From: Cyclobacterium sp. SYSU L10401
GTDB lineage: Bacteria; Bacteroidota; Bacteroidia; Cytophagales; Cyclobacteriaceae
Reading direction: 5' to 3'
DNA length: 64,000 nucleotides
NCBI RefSeq assembly: GCF_010993705.1
Contig: NZ_WOFO01000008.1
Coordinates: 172,112-236,111 of the forward strand
Positions 17,280 to 27,100 of this stretch are shown piece after piece. Position 1 is the first letter of the stretch. Each line of letters begins with the position of its first letter. Under the pieces are notes generated by a model that worked only from the letters and a program-made list of their open reading frames with translations, did no database searches and had not been told where the DNA came from. Both the position numbers and the translations under genes were made by a program.

Positions 17280-17310
17280 CAAAGATAGGGAAAATAGGTT
17301 TTGAGTGAAA
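17280..17310 (-). promoter_or_regulatory. metG promoter, -7 box six bases before the ATG
   Basis: On the - strand TTTC (17310-17307), 19 nt, then TATCTTTG (17287-17280). The -7 box is perfect and the -33 box has one mismatch. Only 6 nt separate the -7 box from the ATG, so the message would be leaderless or nearly so. Confidence 0.65.
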
Positions 17311-17369
17311 TATGCCGGCACAATAATCCCGTACGCAAACCCGGGGCACAGCCAGTTCAATCGGAGTCT

Positions 17370-18287
17370 TTAATCTTTGCCAAAGGGTACGGTGAGTCCC
17401 AGCCAGGGGATAGCAATGATGGTATCCAAACCCGGAGCTATGGGTAAAAATAATCCGTAATCCAGCCCGATTCTTTTGATGATTCTTCTTCCTCCTGCCG
17501 ATATTATACCAATGGTTTCGCCTCCTGCTGCTATAAAATAGTTTTCAGTCAAAAAGTAACCGCGTGGACCAGTCCGGATCATCCCCGCTACAGAAAGGAT
17601 AGGAGCATTGGCGATGGATCCTCCTGCGAAGGCCCAGCCCAATCCTAAAGTGAGGTTTTTGTCCCTGGACCCAAAAGTAGAAAGCCCATAGAGCATGCCA
17701 AAGCCTCCATCATCCAGACCGATAACCGTTCCTGCCAGCGCACCTGCACCCAGGTTGATTTTATCTTTTACTACGGGAAAAGAAACTTTAGGGGTAATCC
17801 ATACCGGGGTTTGTGACCCGGCAAATAGGAATAGCGGTACAATGCCTCCTCCAATCGAAAAATTATCCGTAATGCCGGTTGCTACCTGATTGAAAAAGAT
17901 CCACACGTTTTGATAGTAGGATTCTCCCTTTTTCAGTCCATAGCCATTGGGAAGCCAATAGTACCGGGTAGCCTGGGGATTGGAAAACCAGAATGCACCG
18001 TTTACAGTTTTGCCTGTTTCCATACCACTTATGCGCACAATATCAGATCGGAATAGGGTGATTTCTCCAAGATTCTGTGTATGAAGGGTAATTTTTACCT
18101 CATCTTCCGCGATAATAACGCCCAGATACTCATTCCCATCCTTTGTTTGCACCCACACCCTTTGGTTTTCCTCCGATTGGGTATTCAGGTCCTGAGCCCC
18201 AAGCATGAAAGGAAGGAAAGCCAAGGCCAGGGCAGTGCCTTTGAGACAACTTTTCATGAAGGAGAGCAGTGCATGCATCTGGATCAA
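17370..18287 (-). CDS. Exported protein of unknown function, possible outer-membrane barrel
   Basis: About 305 residues with a signal peptide (hydrophobic ALALAFLPFMLGAQ, cleavage near LGA-Q). Starts at residues 1, 4 or 11 of this frame (18287, 18278, 18257) all keep the signal. After it comes a short beta domain (about residues 42-90, RVWVQTKDGNEYLGVIIAED), which resembles the small 'how-is-the-property-stored' SH3-like modules seen in many exported Bacteroidota proteins. A glycine-rich, alternating hydrophobic region follows to the end, which would suit a small beta barrel. I cannot name a family. It lies 97 bp upstream of metG on the same strand but is unlikely to be related in function. 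Confidence 0.78.
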   Translation of the reverse strand: MIQMHALLSFMKSCLKGTALALAFLPFMLGAQDLNTQSEENQRVWVQTKDGNEYLGVIIAEDEVKITLHTQNLGEITLFRSDIVRISGMETGKTVNGAFWFSNPQATRYYWLPNGYGLKKGESYYQNVWIFFNQVATGITDNFSIGGGIVPLFLFAGSQTPVWITPKVSFPVVKDKINLGAGALAGTVIGLDDGGFGMLYGLSTFGSRDKNLTLGLGWAFAGGSIANAPILSVAGMIRTGPRGYFLTENYFIAAGGETIGIISAGGRRIIKRIGLDYGLFLPIAPGLDTIIAIPWLGLTVPFGKD

Positions 18288-18528
18288 TGATTAAAATTTT
18301 TCACCTGACAGCACTTATAGCCATCACCAAAACTCCTTCTAAAATACAATTATTAAATGAATTTTAGCAGGATTTTTCGGAAATAAAATTCTTCAAATTT
18401 TTTGGCTAGAATTGATTTGATAAATCAAAAAATATAGGAAAAATTTTAATTTTTTTATGATTAATACTGATTTGGCTGTATAGGTGGATTGAAATCAATT
18501 TTGATGGTACAAAATTTTGATAGATTTT

Positions 18529-18561
18529 TTTGTTTTTTTAACAAAATATTTTCTATATTTC
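18529..18561 (+). promoter_or_regulatory. Promoter candidate for the second SusCD operon
   Basis: TTTG at 18529-18532, 21 nt, then TATATTTC at 18554-18561 (one mismatch to TAnnTTTG). Transcription would begin near 18568, which leaves a leader of about 415 nt before the susC start codon. Confidence 0.5.
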
Positions 18562-18984
18562 AAAAATCTTTAAGAATAATTAAAGATTAAATTAATCAGG
18601 ATATCCGGGATTTAACCAGCCTGGTGTCAGTATAATTAACAAAACCTATAACCTAAACATTATGCAAACTTACACTTACATTTTGAAGAAACCTTTTTCA
18701 TAGTTTCTGTCTCCCCTTAAGGGATTTTTAAAAGACCTTCCATCAACTTTATTTACTTATTATAGATCCCTGTTCAGGGCCTGAGGAGGTTCTATGTGTT
18801 GGTTATTCAGATTTTCATGTTTTGATTTTAAACGAAATCTAGCATGACACAATCGACACACAAAGGGATGATTATCAAACATGCGAGGTTCCATGTGACC
18901 CTGAAAAAACAATTATAAACACATGAAATGAATACTATGACCTAAACAATTCAATTAAATCCATATATAATTAAACCCAAAATT
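18562..18984 (+). other. Long susC leader with a 13-codon upstream frame
   Basis: This 423-bp stretch holds no normal gene. At 18662-18703 an ATG opens a 13-codon frame (MQTYTYILKKPFS). It is preceded by CCTAAACATTATG, which is very similar to the real start context of the third susC (CCTAAACGATTATG). Downstream are the palindrome CCCTTAAGGG (18714-18723) and a short CCCTG/CAGGG pair near 18765. It could be a leader peptide with a regulatory leader, or the decayed start of an older gene. Confidence 0.4.
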
Positions 18985-21900
18985 ATGTTTAAATTTTACA
19001 AAAAGGTGAGTTTGTTTCTCTTGCTTACTTGCCTGGTCAGCACCGCTGTGCTGGCTCAGCGAAGCGTTTCCGGAGTCGTTTATGATGAGTTCGGTGACGG
19101 ATTACCGGGTGTTACGGTGTTGGTGAAAGGTACAGCCACTGGCACGGCAACAGATTTAGATGGGAATTTTTCTTTAGATGTTCCCAGTAACGAAAGTGTA
19201 TTGGTATTTTCTTTCGTAGGCTATAGGTCTACGGAACAGGTGGTTGGAAATCGGAGTGAAATTACCATTACCATGCAGCCTGATGAACAGACCCTATCGG
19301 AGTTGGTTGTAACAGGCTATACCATCGATGAAAGGAGGGAGACAACAGGAGCAATCTCCATTGTGGATCCCAAGGACCTTACCATTGTACCCACTGGAAA
19401 TGTGGAACAAACCCTTCAGGGAAGGATTGCCGGAGTAAATGTGGTTACCAATGGTCAGCCAGGTACCACATCCCAAGTTAGAATCAGGGGCTTTGGAGCT
19501 TTTGGAGGAAATGAGCCGCTTTATATTGTAGATGGACTGCCTGTGGGTTCCACAGATTTTTTAAATCCGGATGACATTGAATCCACCACAGTCCTGAAAG
19601 ATGCAGCAGCTGCTTCCATTTATGGAGCCAGGGCTGCCAATGGTGTCATCATCTATACGACCAAAAGAGGTAAGAAAGGTGCAGAGAAGCTGCGGGTAGA
19701 TTACAATGGCATGTACGGATTTACCGATCCGGGTCCTGGTTTTGATATGATGAATCCGCAGGATTTTGCAGATTACACCTGGCTGGCGGAAAGAAACACC
19801 GCGATGATTCAGGATAGGGAGCCCAACTATGACCACCCGCAATTTGGATCAGGACCAGAACCAGTCTTGCCTTATTATATCAATGTGGGAGGGGCTTCAG
19901 GAGTTGATGGTCCTTTGTCCGATGCAGAAATTGAAGAACAGCGGGCCCTATATAACATCGACACGAGACAAGGAGCCGTTCACCAGCTGGTCAGGGCCAA
20001 TCATGAAGGGACAGACTGGTACGCTGCCATTACACGTAGGGCACCGATCCACAGGCATTCACTAGGTTTTTATGGCGGTGGTGATGGAAGTCGTTTTTAT
20101 CTCGGCCTGGGGATTCAGGAACAAGCGGGTATCATGACTGGAAATAACTTCAAGCGCTATTCATTGAGGGCGAATACGGAATTTGATGTTACACCTAACC
20201 TAAGAATTGGACAAAATTTCCAGGCGACTTACCGGCAAATCTTAGGTCAGTCGGGAGGTGCAGGGGGCCAGGGCGTAGCCAATGCGGAAAATGATTTTAA
20301 TCTTTCATACCGAATGCCTACCATTATACCCATATACGATGAATTTGGAGGATATGCTGGTACAGCAGCAAGGGGATTCAATAACCCCAGAAATCCGGTA
20401 GCTAATAGGGAAGGCTTGCTGAATAACAGAAGTTTTAATGCAGAAGCCTTCGGAAATGTATACCTGGAGTATGATATAATAGATGATTTGACTTTCAGAT
20501 CATCTTTGGGAGGCCGCTATAACAACTACTATTATTGGAATTATTCCAGACTTCAATATGAAAACTCAGAAAATAACTCGGCCTTCGGCTATGGAGAAGG
20601 TTCAGGTTTCTCTTTGAGCTGGACCTTTACCAATACCATGACTTACAATAAGACGTTTGGATTGCACAACCTCGACTTAATTGTAGGTCAGGAAGCTTTA
20701 AACACAGGTGCAGGGAGAAACAACAGCATGGTGGGACAGAATCCATTTTCAGAGGATATCAATTTTGTCAATATGTCCAATGTTCCTGTCAACACGAGAC
20801 AGGTTAACAGTGGCCTTTTCAATGGAGTGAACTTTATGTCTTACTTTGGCAGGGCCAATTATATTTACAATGACAAATATATCCTGAGCGCTGTACTGAG
20901 AAGGGATGGTTCCTCCCGTTTTGGTGCCAATACCCGGTATGGGGTATTTCCAGCTTTTTCAGCCGCCTGGAGAATTTCAGCTGAACCATTTATGGCAGGC
21001 GCTACCTGGATGGATGATGTAAAAATCCGTGGTGGTTGGGGACAGATGGGAAATTCCAATAATGTGGACCCGGATAACCAATTCAGCCTTTTTGGAGGAA
21101 ATATCGCTGCTTCCTCCTACGACATCACCGGTTCCAGTTCATCTGCCACCATAGGTTTTCGAAGGTCAAGGTTGGGAAATCCCAATGCCCGCTGGGAAAC
21201 CGCCGTTACTCAGAATATTGGATTTGATGGTACATTCATTGGGGGTAAATTAGATATAATAGTGGATTGGTGGCAAAAGGATACCAGGGACTTGTTGTTT
21301 AGGGTGCCTGTGCCACTTACTGCTGGATTTAATGCCACGCCACCTTTGGTGAACATCGGAGAAATGTTGAACCGGGGATTGGATTTTCAAGTCATGACCA
21401 GGGGAAGACTTCCAGGTGATTTCACCTATGAGTGGACTGTTAATGGAGGATTTCTAAGAAATGAGATCGTATCGCTGGCTGGTGATTTACAATTTATCAC
21501 TGATGTCAACCCTGGTTTCAGGGGTATTTTCCCCATTAGAAATCAATTGGGAAGACCGCTTTCTGCATTCTTTGGGTACGAAGTAGAAGGATTATTCAGG
21601 GATGCAGAGGATGTGGCCAGTCATCCCGATCAGGAGGGAGCCGCCCCGGGAAGATTTAAATTCAGGGATTTGAATGGAGATGGTAATATTGATGCAGACG
21701 ACAGAACCTACCTGGGAAGCCCTGTTCCAAAGTTTACCGGAGGAACCAATTTCTCTCTGGGATATAAAAACTTTGATTTATCAGCCTATTTTTACACCTC
21801 TATTGGTAATAAAATATGGAATCAATCCAGGTGGTTTACAGATTTCTTCCAAACCTTTGAAGGTGCGGGAATATCTAACCGCTTAAAAGATGCCTGGACG

Positions 21901-22230
21901 CCTGAAAACCTGGATGCCAGCATACCCATCGTGGAAAAAACGGCTAATTTTAGTACCAGTAACAATGGGTCTTCCTTTTACGTGGAAGACGGCTCATACC
22001 TGCGGTTGCAAAATGTTACCATTGGTTATACCATGCCGGCCAACTTATTGGAAAGATGGAAAATGGAAAGGTTAAGGGTATTTGCTTCAGCAAATAACTT
22101 GTTTACCATCACCGGTTATTCCGGATTAGATCCCATGGTGGGTGGAAATGCTGACCTGACTTTTGGTATTGATGTGGGAAATTATCCCCTTACCAGAGGA
22201 TATACTTTCGGTGTTAATTTAAGTTTTTAA
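18985..22230 (+). CDS. SusC/RagA-family TonB-linked outer-membrane receptor (2)
   Basis: A 1081-residue SusC-type importer with a signal peptide to Ala24 (AVLA-Q). The CNA-B/carboxypeptidase-regulatory domain spans about 26-112. The plug spans about 115-235 (SELVVTGYT, GRIAGVNV, RIRGFGAFGG, LKDAAAASIYGARAANGV) and the barrel ends in GVNLSF. A DLNGDGNIDADDRT loop late in the barrel is a conserved calcium-like turn of this family. It is co-transcribed with the SusD gene 43 bp downstream. The long leader sets it apart from the other susC genes here. The substrate is unknown; the class imports oligosaccharides, peptides or other large nutrients. Confidence 0.96.
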   Translation: MFKFYKKVSLFLLLTCLVSTAVLAQRSVSGVVYDEFGDGLPGVTVLVKGTATGTATDLDGNFSLDVPSNESVLVFSFVGYRSTEQVVGNRSEITITMQPDEQTLSELVVTGYTIDERRETTGAISIVDPKDLTIVPTGNVEQTLQGRIAGVNVVTNGQPGTTSQVRIRGFGAFGGNEPLYIVDGLPVGSTDFLNPDDIESTTVLKDAAAASIYGARAANGVIIYTTKRGKKGAEKLRVDYNGMYGFTDPGPGFDMMNPQDFADYTWLAERNTAMIQDREPNYDHPQFGSGPEPVLPYYINVGGASGVDGPLSDAEIEEQRALYNIDTRQGAVHQLVRANHEGTDWYAAITRRAPIHRHSLGFYGGGDGSRFYLGLGIQEQAGIMTGNNFKRYSLRANTEFDVTPNLRIGQNFQATYRQILGQSGGAGGQGVANAENDFNLSYRMPTIIPIYDEFGGYAGTAARGFNNPRNPVANREGLLNNRSFNAEAFGNVYLEYDIIDDLTFRSSLGGRYNNYYYWNYSRLQYENSENNSAFGYGEGSGFSLSWTFTNTMTYNKTFGLHNLDLIVGQEALNTGAGRNNSMVGQNPFSEDINFVNMSNVPVNTRQVNSGLFNGVNFMSYFGRANYIYNDKYILSAVLRRDGSSRFGANTRYGVFPAFSAAWRISAEPFMAGATWMDDVKIRGGWGQMGNSNNVDPDNQFSLFGGNIAASSYDITGSSSSATIGFRRSRLGNPNARWETAVTQNIGFDGTFIGGKLDIIVDWWQKDTRDLLFRVPVPLTAGFNATPPLVNIGEMLNRGLDFQVMTRGRLPGDFTYEWTVNGGFLRNEIVSLAGDLQFITDVNPGFRGIFPIRNQLGRPLSAFFGYEVEGLFRDAEDVASHPDQEGAAPGRFKFRDLNGDGNIDADDRTYLGSPVPKFTGGTNFSLGYKNFDLSAYFYTSIGNKIWNQSRWFTDFFQTFEGAGISNRLKDAWTPENLDASIPIVEKTANFSTSNNGSSFYVEDGSYLRLQNVTIGYTMPANLLERWKMERLRVFASANNLFTITGYSGLDPMVGGNADLTFGIDVGNYPLTRGYTFGVNLSF

Positions 22231-22273
22231 ATGGTGCCGGTTTCCAAACATTCAATTTTAAAAAGAAATAACC

Positions 22274-24004
22274 ATGAAAAATATAAAAGCAAGATTGACA
22301 ATGATTCTGACAACCTGTTTGATGTTGTTTGCAATCAGTTGTGACGAATTTCTGGAAGTGGAGCCTACCGGTCAAATAGGGGAACCTCAGCTGCGTACCC
22401 TGGATGGCTTAAATGCAGCGTTAATAGCAGCCTATTCTCAGGTAAATGGAAGAAACCAGCGCATGGCCTCCCCCTCCAATTGGGTTTGGGGTAGTATCAG
22501 GGGTGCGGATGCCAACAAGGGTACAGATCCAGGTGATTTTCAATCGATTAATCCTATTCAAAGATATGAAAATGATGCTACCATTGATATAATTCGTGAA
22601 AACTGGGCAGGTACCTATGAAGGCATTTCGCGTGCCAATATGGTGATGCGTTTATTGGAAGATAAGGAAGAAACAGTGACCAATCAGCAAGCCGCGGAGA
22701 TCGCTGCGCAGGCAAGATTTCTGAGAGGCCACTTTTATTTCCAGCTGACTAGAAACTTTGATAAGGTACCCTATGTAGACGAGTCTGTCGATTATCAGGA
22801 GGGTTTGGAAGAAGTGTCCAATACCCAGGATATGTGGCCATTAATTGAAGCAGACTTCCAATATGCAGTAGATAACCTTCCCGAAACACAAGACCAGGTA
22901 GGCCGTGTTAATTCCTGGGCGGCGAAAGCTTATTTGGCAAAAGTCTACTTGTATCAGGAAAAATATCAGCCTGCAAAACAACTATTTGACGATGTGATTG
23001 CCAATGGAATGACTAGTGGTGGCGTCAAGTATGACCTTGTCCCTTATTATGATGACATGTTCCGTGGCGCAAATAATAACCATGAGGAGTCCATTTGGGC
23101 GTATCAGGCAGCAGCCAACACTGGTAGTGTCAACAATGCCAATCCTGAATTTGATCTGAACTTCCCATACAATACAGGGCCCGATGGTCCGGGTAATTGC
23201 TGCGGATTCTTTCAACCTAGCTTTACCTTTGTCAACTCGTTCCGAACAGATGCCATTGGACTGCCCTTACTTGATAATTCTTATAACGCACCGGACAATC
23301 AGGTGAAAAATGATTTTGGTCTGGAAAGCGAAGATCCTTTTTCTCCGGATAATGGGCCCCTGGATCCAAGATTGGACCATACTACCGGAAGAAGAGGACT
23401 GCCTTACCTGGACTGGATGGATCACCCCGGAAATGCCTGGATCAGAAACAGGGCCAATGGAGGACCTTATGCGCCAAAGAAATATGTGTATACCAGAGAA
23501 GAACAAGGTACTTTTCAGGACAATAGTTCCTGGACCCCCGGCTATACCGCCATCAATTTTATGATCATTCGATTTGCTGATGTTTTACTGATGGCAGCAG
23601 AGACTGAGGTGGAATTAGAAAATTTTGAACAGGCCAGGGAATATGTCAACAGGGTGCGACAAAGGGCTATCAATTCCCCTTTATTGCGTTCTGATGGATC
23701 CCCCGCTGCAAATTATCAAATTGGTCTTTATGAAAGCCCCTGGACTGATCAGGAGCAGGCCAGAAGAGCGGTGAGGTTTGAAAGAAAATTGGAATTGGGT
23801 ATGGAAGGACACCGATTTTATGATTTGGTAAGATGGGGGACAGATGTAGATGAGTTGAATGCCTATCTGGACCATGATGGCGCATTGTTGCAGGCTGCCT
23901 TGGGCAATGCAAACTATACCGAAAAATACAGACTGTTACCCATACCCCAGGACCAAATTGATTTGACCGGAGCTGATATTCTAATCCAAAATCCCGGTTT
24001 TTAA
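22274..24004 (+). CDS. SusD/RagB-family outer-membrane lipoprotein (2)
   Basis: A 576-residue surface lipoprotein, the lid of the second SusC pore. The lipobox Cys is residue 23 (LFAISC), followed by DEFLEVEPTGQ, the typical start of mature SusD/RagB proteins. TPR-type helices follow (AAQARFLRGHFYFQLTRNF, WAAKAYLAKVYLYQEKY). The C-terminal SusD block has IRFADVLLMAAETEVELENF, the helix FERKLELGMEGHRFYDLVRWG, and the ending LLPIPQDQIDL with IQNPGF. It is about 100 residues longer than the SusD of the third pair. An intrinsic terminator follows at once, so the operon appears to be just susC-susD. Confidence 0.95.
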   Translation: MKNIKARLTMILTTCLMLFAISCDEFLEVEPTGQIGEPQLRTLDGLNAALIAAYSQVNGRNQRMASPSNWVWGSIRGADANKGTDPGDFQSINPIQRYENDATIDIIRENWAGTYEGISRANMVMRLLEDKEETVTNQQAAEIAAQARFLRGHFYFQLTRNFDKVPYVDESVDYQEGLEEVSNTQDMWPLIEADFQYAVDNLPETQDQVGRVNSWAAKAYLAKVYLYQEKYQPAKQLFDDVIANGMTSGGVKYDLVPYYDDMFRGANNNHEESIWAYQAAANTGSVNNANPEFDLNFPYNTGPDGPGNCCGFFQPSFTFVNSFRTDAIGLPLLDNSYNAPDNQVKNDFGLESEDPFSPDNGPLDPRLDHTTGRRGLPYLDWMDHPGNAWIRNRANGGPYAPKKYVYTREEQGTFQDNSSWTPGYTAINFMIIRFADVLLMAAETEVELENFEQAREYVNRVRQRAINSPLLRSDGSPAANYQIGLYESPWTDQEQARRAVRFERKLELGMEGHRFYDLVRWGTDVDELNAYLDHDGALLQAALGNANYTEKYRLLPIPQDQIDLTGADILIQNPGF

Positions 24005-24028
24005 TTTGCTTTCAGCAGTTGAGCTTTG

Positions 24029-24057
24029 AAAAGAGATGGCAATTGCCATCTCTTTTT
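24029..24057 (+). terminator. Rho-independent terminator of the second SusCD operon
   Basis: The fully symmetric GAGATGGCAATTGCCATCTC is flanked by A-run and T-run (AAAAG...CTTTTT), 24 nt after the SusD stop codon. Confidence 0.9.
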
Positions 24058-24100
24058 ATTTCTTTTCAAGTAGTTAATTGCTTCATTTAAAAGCCTTCCT

Positions 24101-27100
24101 ATGAATTTCTTGCGTCTATTTCTTTTTTTTACCGCGATTTGGCTGTGCTGGTCATGCCAAAAGGATCCCAAATTATTTGAGCTATTGCCTCCAGCTAAAA
24201 CCGGTATCACTTTTTCAAATGATATCACAGAGACAGACAGTTTTAATATATTAACAGAGGAGTATATTTTTAATGGTGGAGGGGTAGCTGTAGCTGATTT
24301 TAATAAGGATGGCAGACCGGATCTGTTTTTTACCGGAAACGAAGTACCCAATAAACTTTACCTCAATAAGGGAGATTTGAAGTTTGAGGATGTATCTACG
24401 GCTGCCGGTATCGAAGCCTCAGATAAATGGGCTACCGGTATAGCAGTGGTAGATATCAATGCGGATGGTTGGCCCGATATTTATGTTTGTGCTGCAATGT
24501 ATCCCCAAAACCGAAACAATCTCCTTTTTGTACATCAAGGCCTGGATGACAATGGAATTCCCTACTTCGAGGACATGGCAGAAAAGTATGGCGTTCATGA
24601 AGCAGGAAATAGTATGGGTGCTGCTTTTTTTGATTTTGACAGAGATGGGCTACTGGATCTTTATGTACTTAATAATGAACAGAATAACATACTACCAGGA
24701 AATTATAGGGAAAAAATTTCAGATGGCACAGCCATTAACAATGATCAATTATACCGAAATCAAGGAGATGGTACCTTTATCAATGTGAGTCACGAAGCAG
24801 GTATTACCATAGAGGGCTTTGGCCTTGGGCTGGCCATTGCTGATATCAATCAAGACGGCTGGCCGGATATTTATATTTGCAATGACTATCTCAGCAACGA
24901 TTTGTTGTACATCAACAACGGAGATGGTACCTTCTCAAATGAAATTAAGCAACTTATCAGGCACCAAAGCATGTTTTCCATGGGAGTGGATGTAGCTGAT
25001 TATAACAACGATGGTTTGTTGGATATTGTCACCTTGGACATGTTGGGAGAAACCAATTATAGAAAAAAAACAACTATAGGAGGAGAATCTTATTCCAGAT
25101 ATATCAATAATGAGCGATGGGGGTATGAATACCAGCATGTCAGGAATATGCTTCATTTAAATAACGGTCCGGGAATCCCATTTAGCGAAATCGGCATGAT
25201 GGCAGGTATCCACCAGACCGACTGGAGCTGGTCTCCGCTTTTTATGGATGCAGACAATGATGGGTTTCGGGATTTATTGGTCACCAATGGGTTTCCAAGG
25301 GATATTACTGACAAAGATTTTGCGGATTATCGGGCGGATGTGGGGAATGTGGCCAGTAACAAACAATTGCTGGATTCTATCCCCATTATTAAAATTCCGA
25401 ATTATGCCTTTAAAAATAATAGAGATCTAAGGTTTCAAAATCAGGGTAAGGAATGGGGGTTGGATATTCCTTCTTTTTCCAATGGCGCAGCCTATGCGGA
25501 TCTGGATGGAGACGGAGACTTAGACTATGTGGTAAACAATATCAATGATTCCGCATTTTTATTTGAAAACAAGCTTAACCAAGATAAAGCTGCACCGGGA
25601 TTTCTGAGGATAAAACTAAATGGCCCCCCGGATAATCCCATGGGCTTCGGGGTCAAAATGGTACTGGTAATGGACAATGGGGATATACAGTACCACGAGC
25701 AATATACTTCCAGAGGCTACATGTCAGTGGTGGAGGATGTGGTTCATTTTGGACTGGGAAATGATAAAATCCCACAAAAGCTTCAGGTGCTCTGGCCAGA
25801 TGGACGCTTTCAGGAAATTCCCCTATCACTAGAAAATCAATATTTAAGGGTAAGTTACAATGATTCAGATCCGGCTAAAGGTATACCGGAATTTCCATTT
25901 TCATCAAAAACATCTTTACCATTTTTTACAGAGGTTACAACGCAGCTTGCCCTGGATCATCACCACCAGGAGGAAGATAAAATAGATTTTAACCTGCAAA
26001 GAACCATTCCCCATAAACTCACCCAATCTGGTCCGGGCCTGGCTGTGGGTGATGTCAATGGTGATGGCCTGGATGATTTGTTGGTGGGTGCAGCCGCAGG
26101 ATACCTTCCAAAGATTTATCTTCAGCAAGCAGAGGGAGGTTTTCAACCCTTTGAAGCTTTTGAACCAGATGAGACAGCTCAATTTGAAGATATGGGGTTA
26201 TTGTTATTGGATATGGATAATGATGGAGATTTGGATTTGTATGCAGTGAGTGGTAGTAATGAATTTGCGGCAGGATCCCCGAATTATTATGATAGGATTT
26301 ACCTGAATGATGGAAAAGGTAACTTTGGACTGGCAGAGGATGCCCTGCCTTTGATAGCTTCCAGTGGTACCACCGTCAGGGCTTCTGATTGGGATGGAGA
26401 TGGTTTGTTGGATTTGTTTGTGGGAGGAAGAACCCCTTATGGACGATATCCCTTTCCTGATAATAGTTTTTTGCTGAAAAACCAGGGTGGGAGACTTGTG
26501 GACGTGACGGACGAATTGGCCCCCGGTTTAAAACAAATTGGCATGGTAACCGATGCAATTTGGTCTGATGTCAATGGGGATGGTAGGGTAGATCTGGTTG
26601 TTGTCGGAGATTATATGCCCATAACTGTCTTTGTAAATCGGGGAGAGAAATTCGAGCAACTTAGCCAGACAGGTTTGGAAGATCATACTGGATGGTGGAA
26701 TAGCATTGTATCCGGAGATTTTGATGAAGATGGGGACATGGATTACATCGTTGGTAATGTAGGTCTAAACAATTTGTGGGGCACAACCATGGAAAAGCCT
26801 GTGACTCTCATCGCCAAGGATTTTGATGGCAATGGTTCTGTGGATCCGGTCACCTTTGCCCATTTCAAAAATGATGAAGGTAGTTATGAAGCCTTTCCTG
26901 TTCATTTCTGGAATGAATTGTATGGACAAAGCACGTTGTTTCGAAGGAAATTTGATCGTTATAAATCTTACGCTCGCAGCAACATCCATACCTTGTTCAC
27001 CCCTGAAGAACTGGAGGGTGCTTTGATTTTAAAAGCAAATCAGCCAGCTTCAGTATTTGTTGAAAATCTTGGGAATGGAAAATTTGAAATGCACCCGCTT

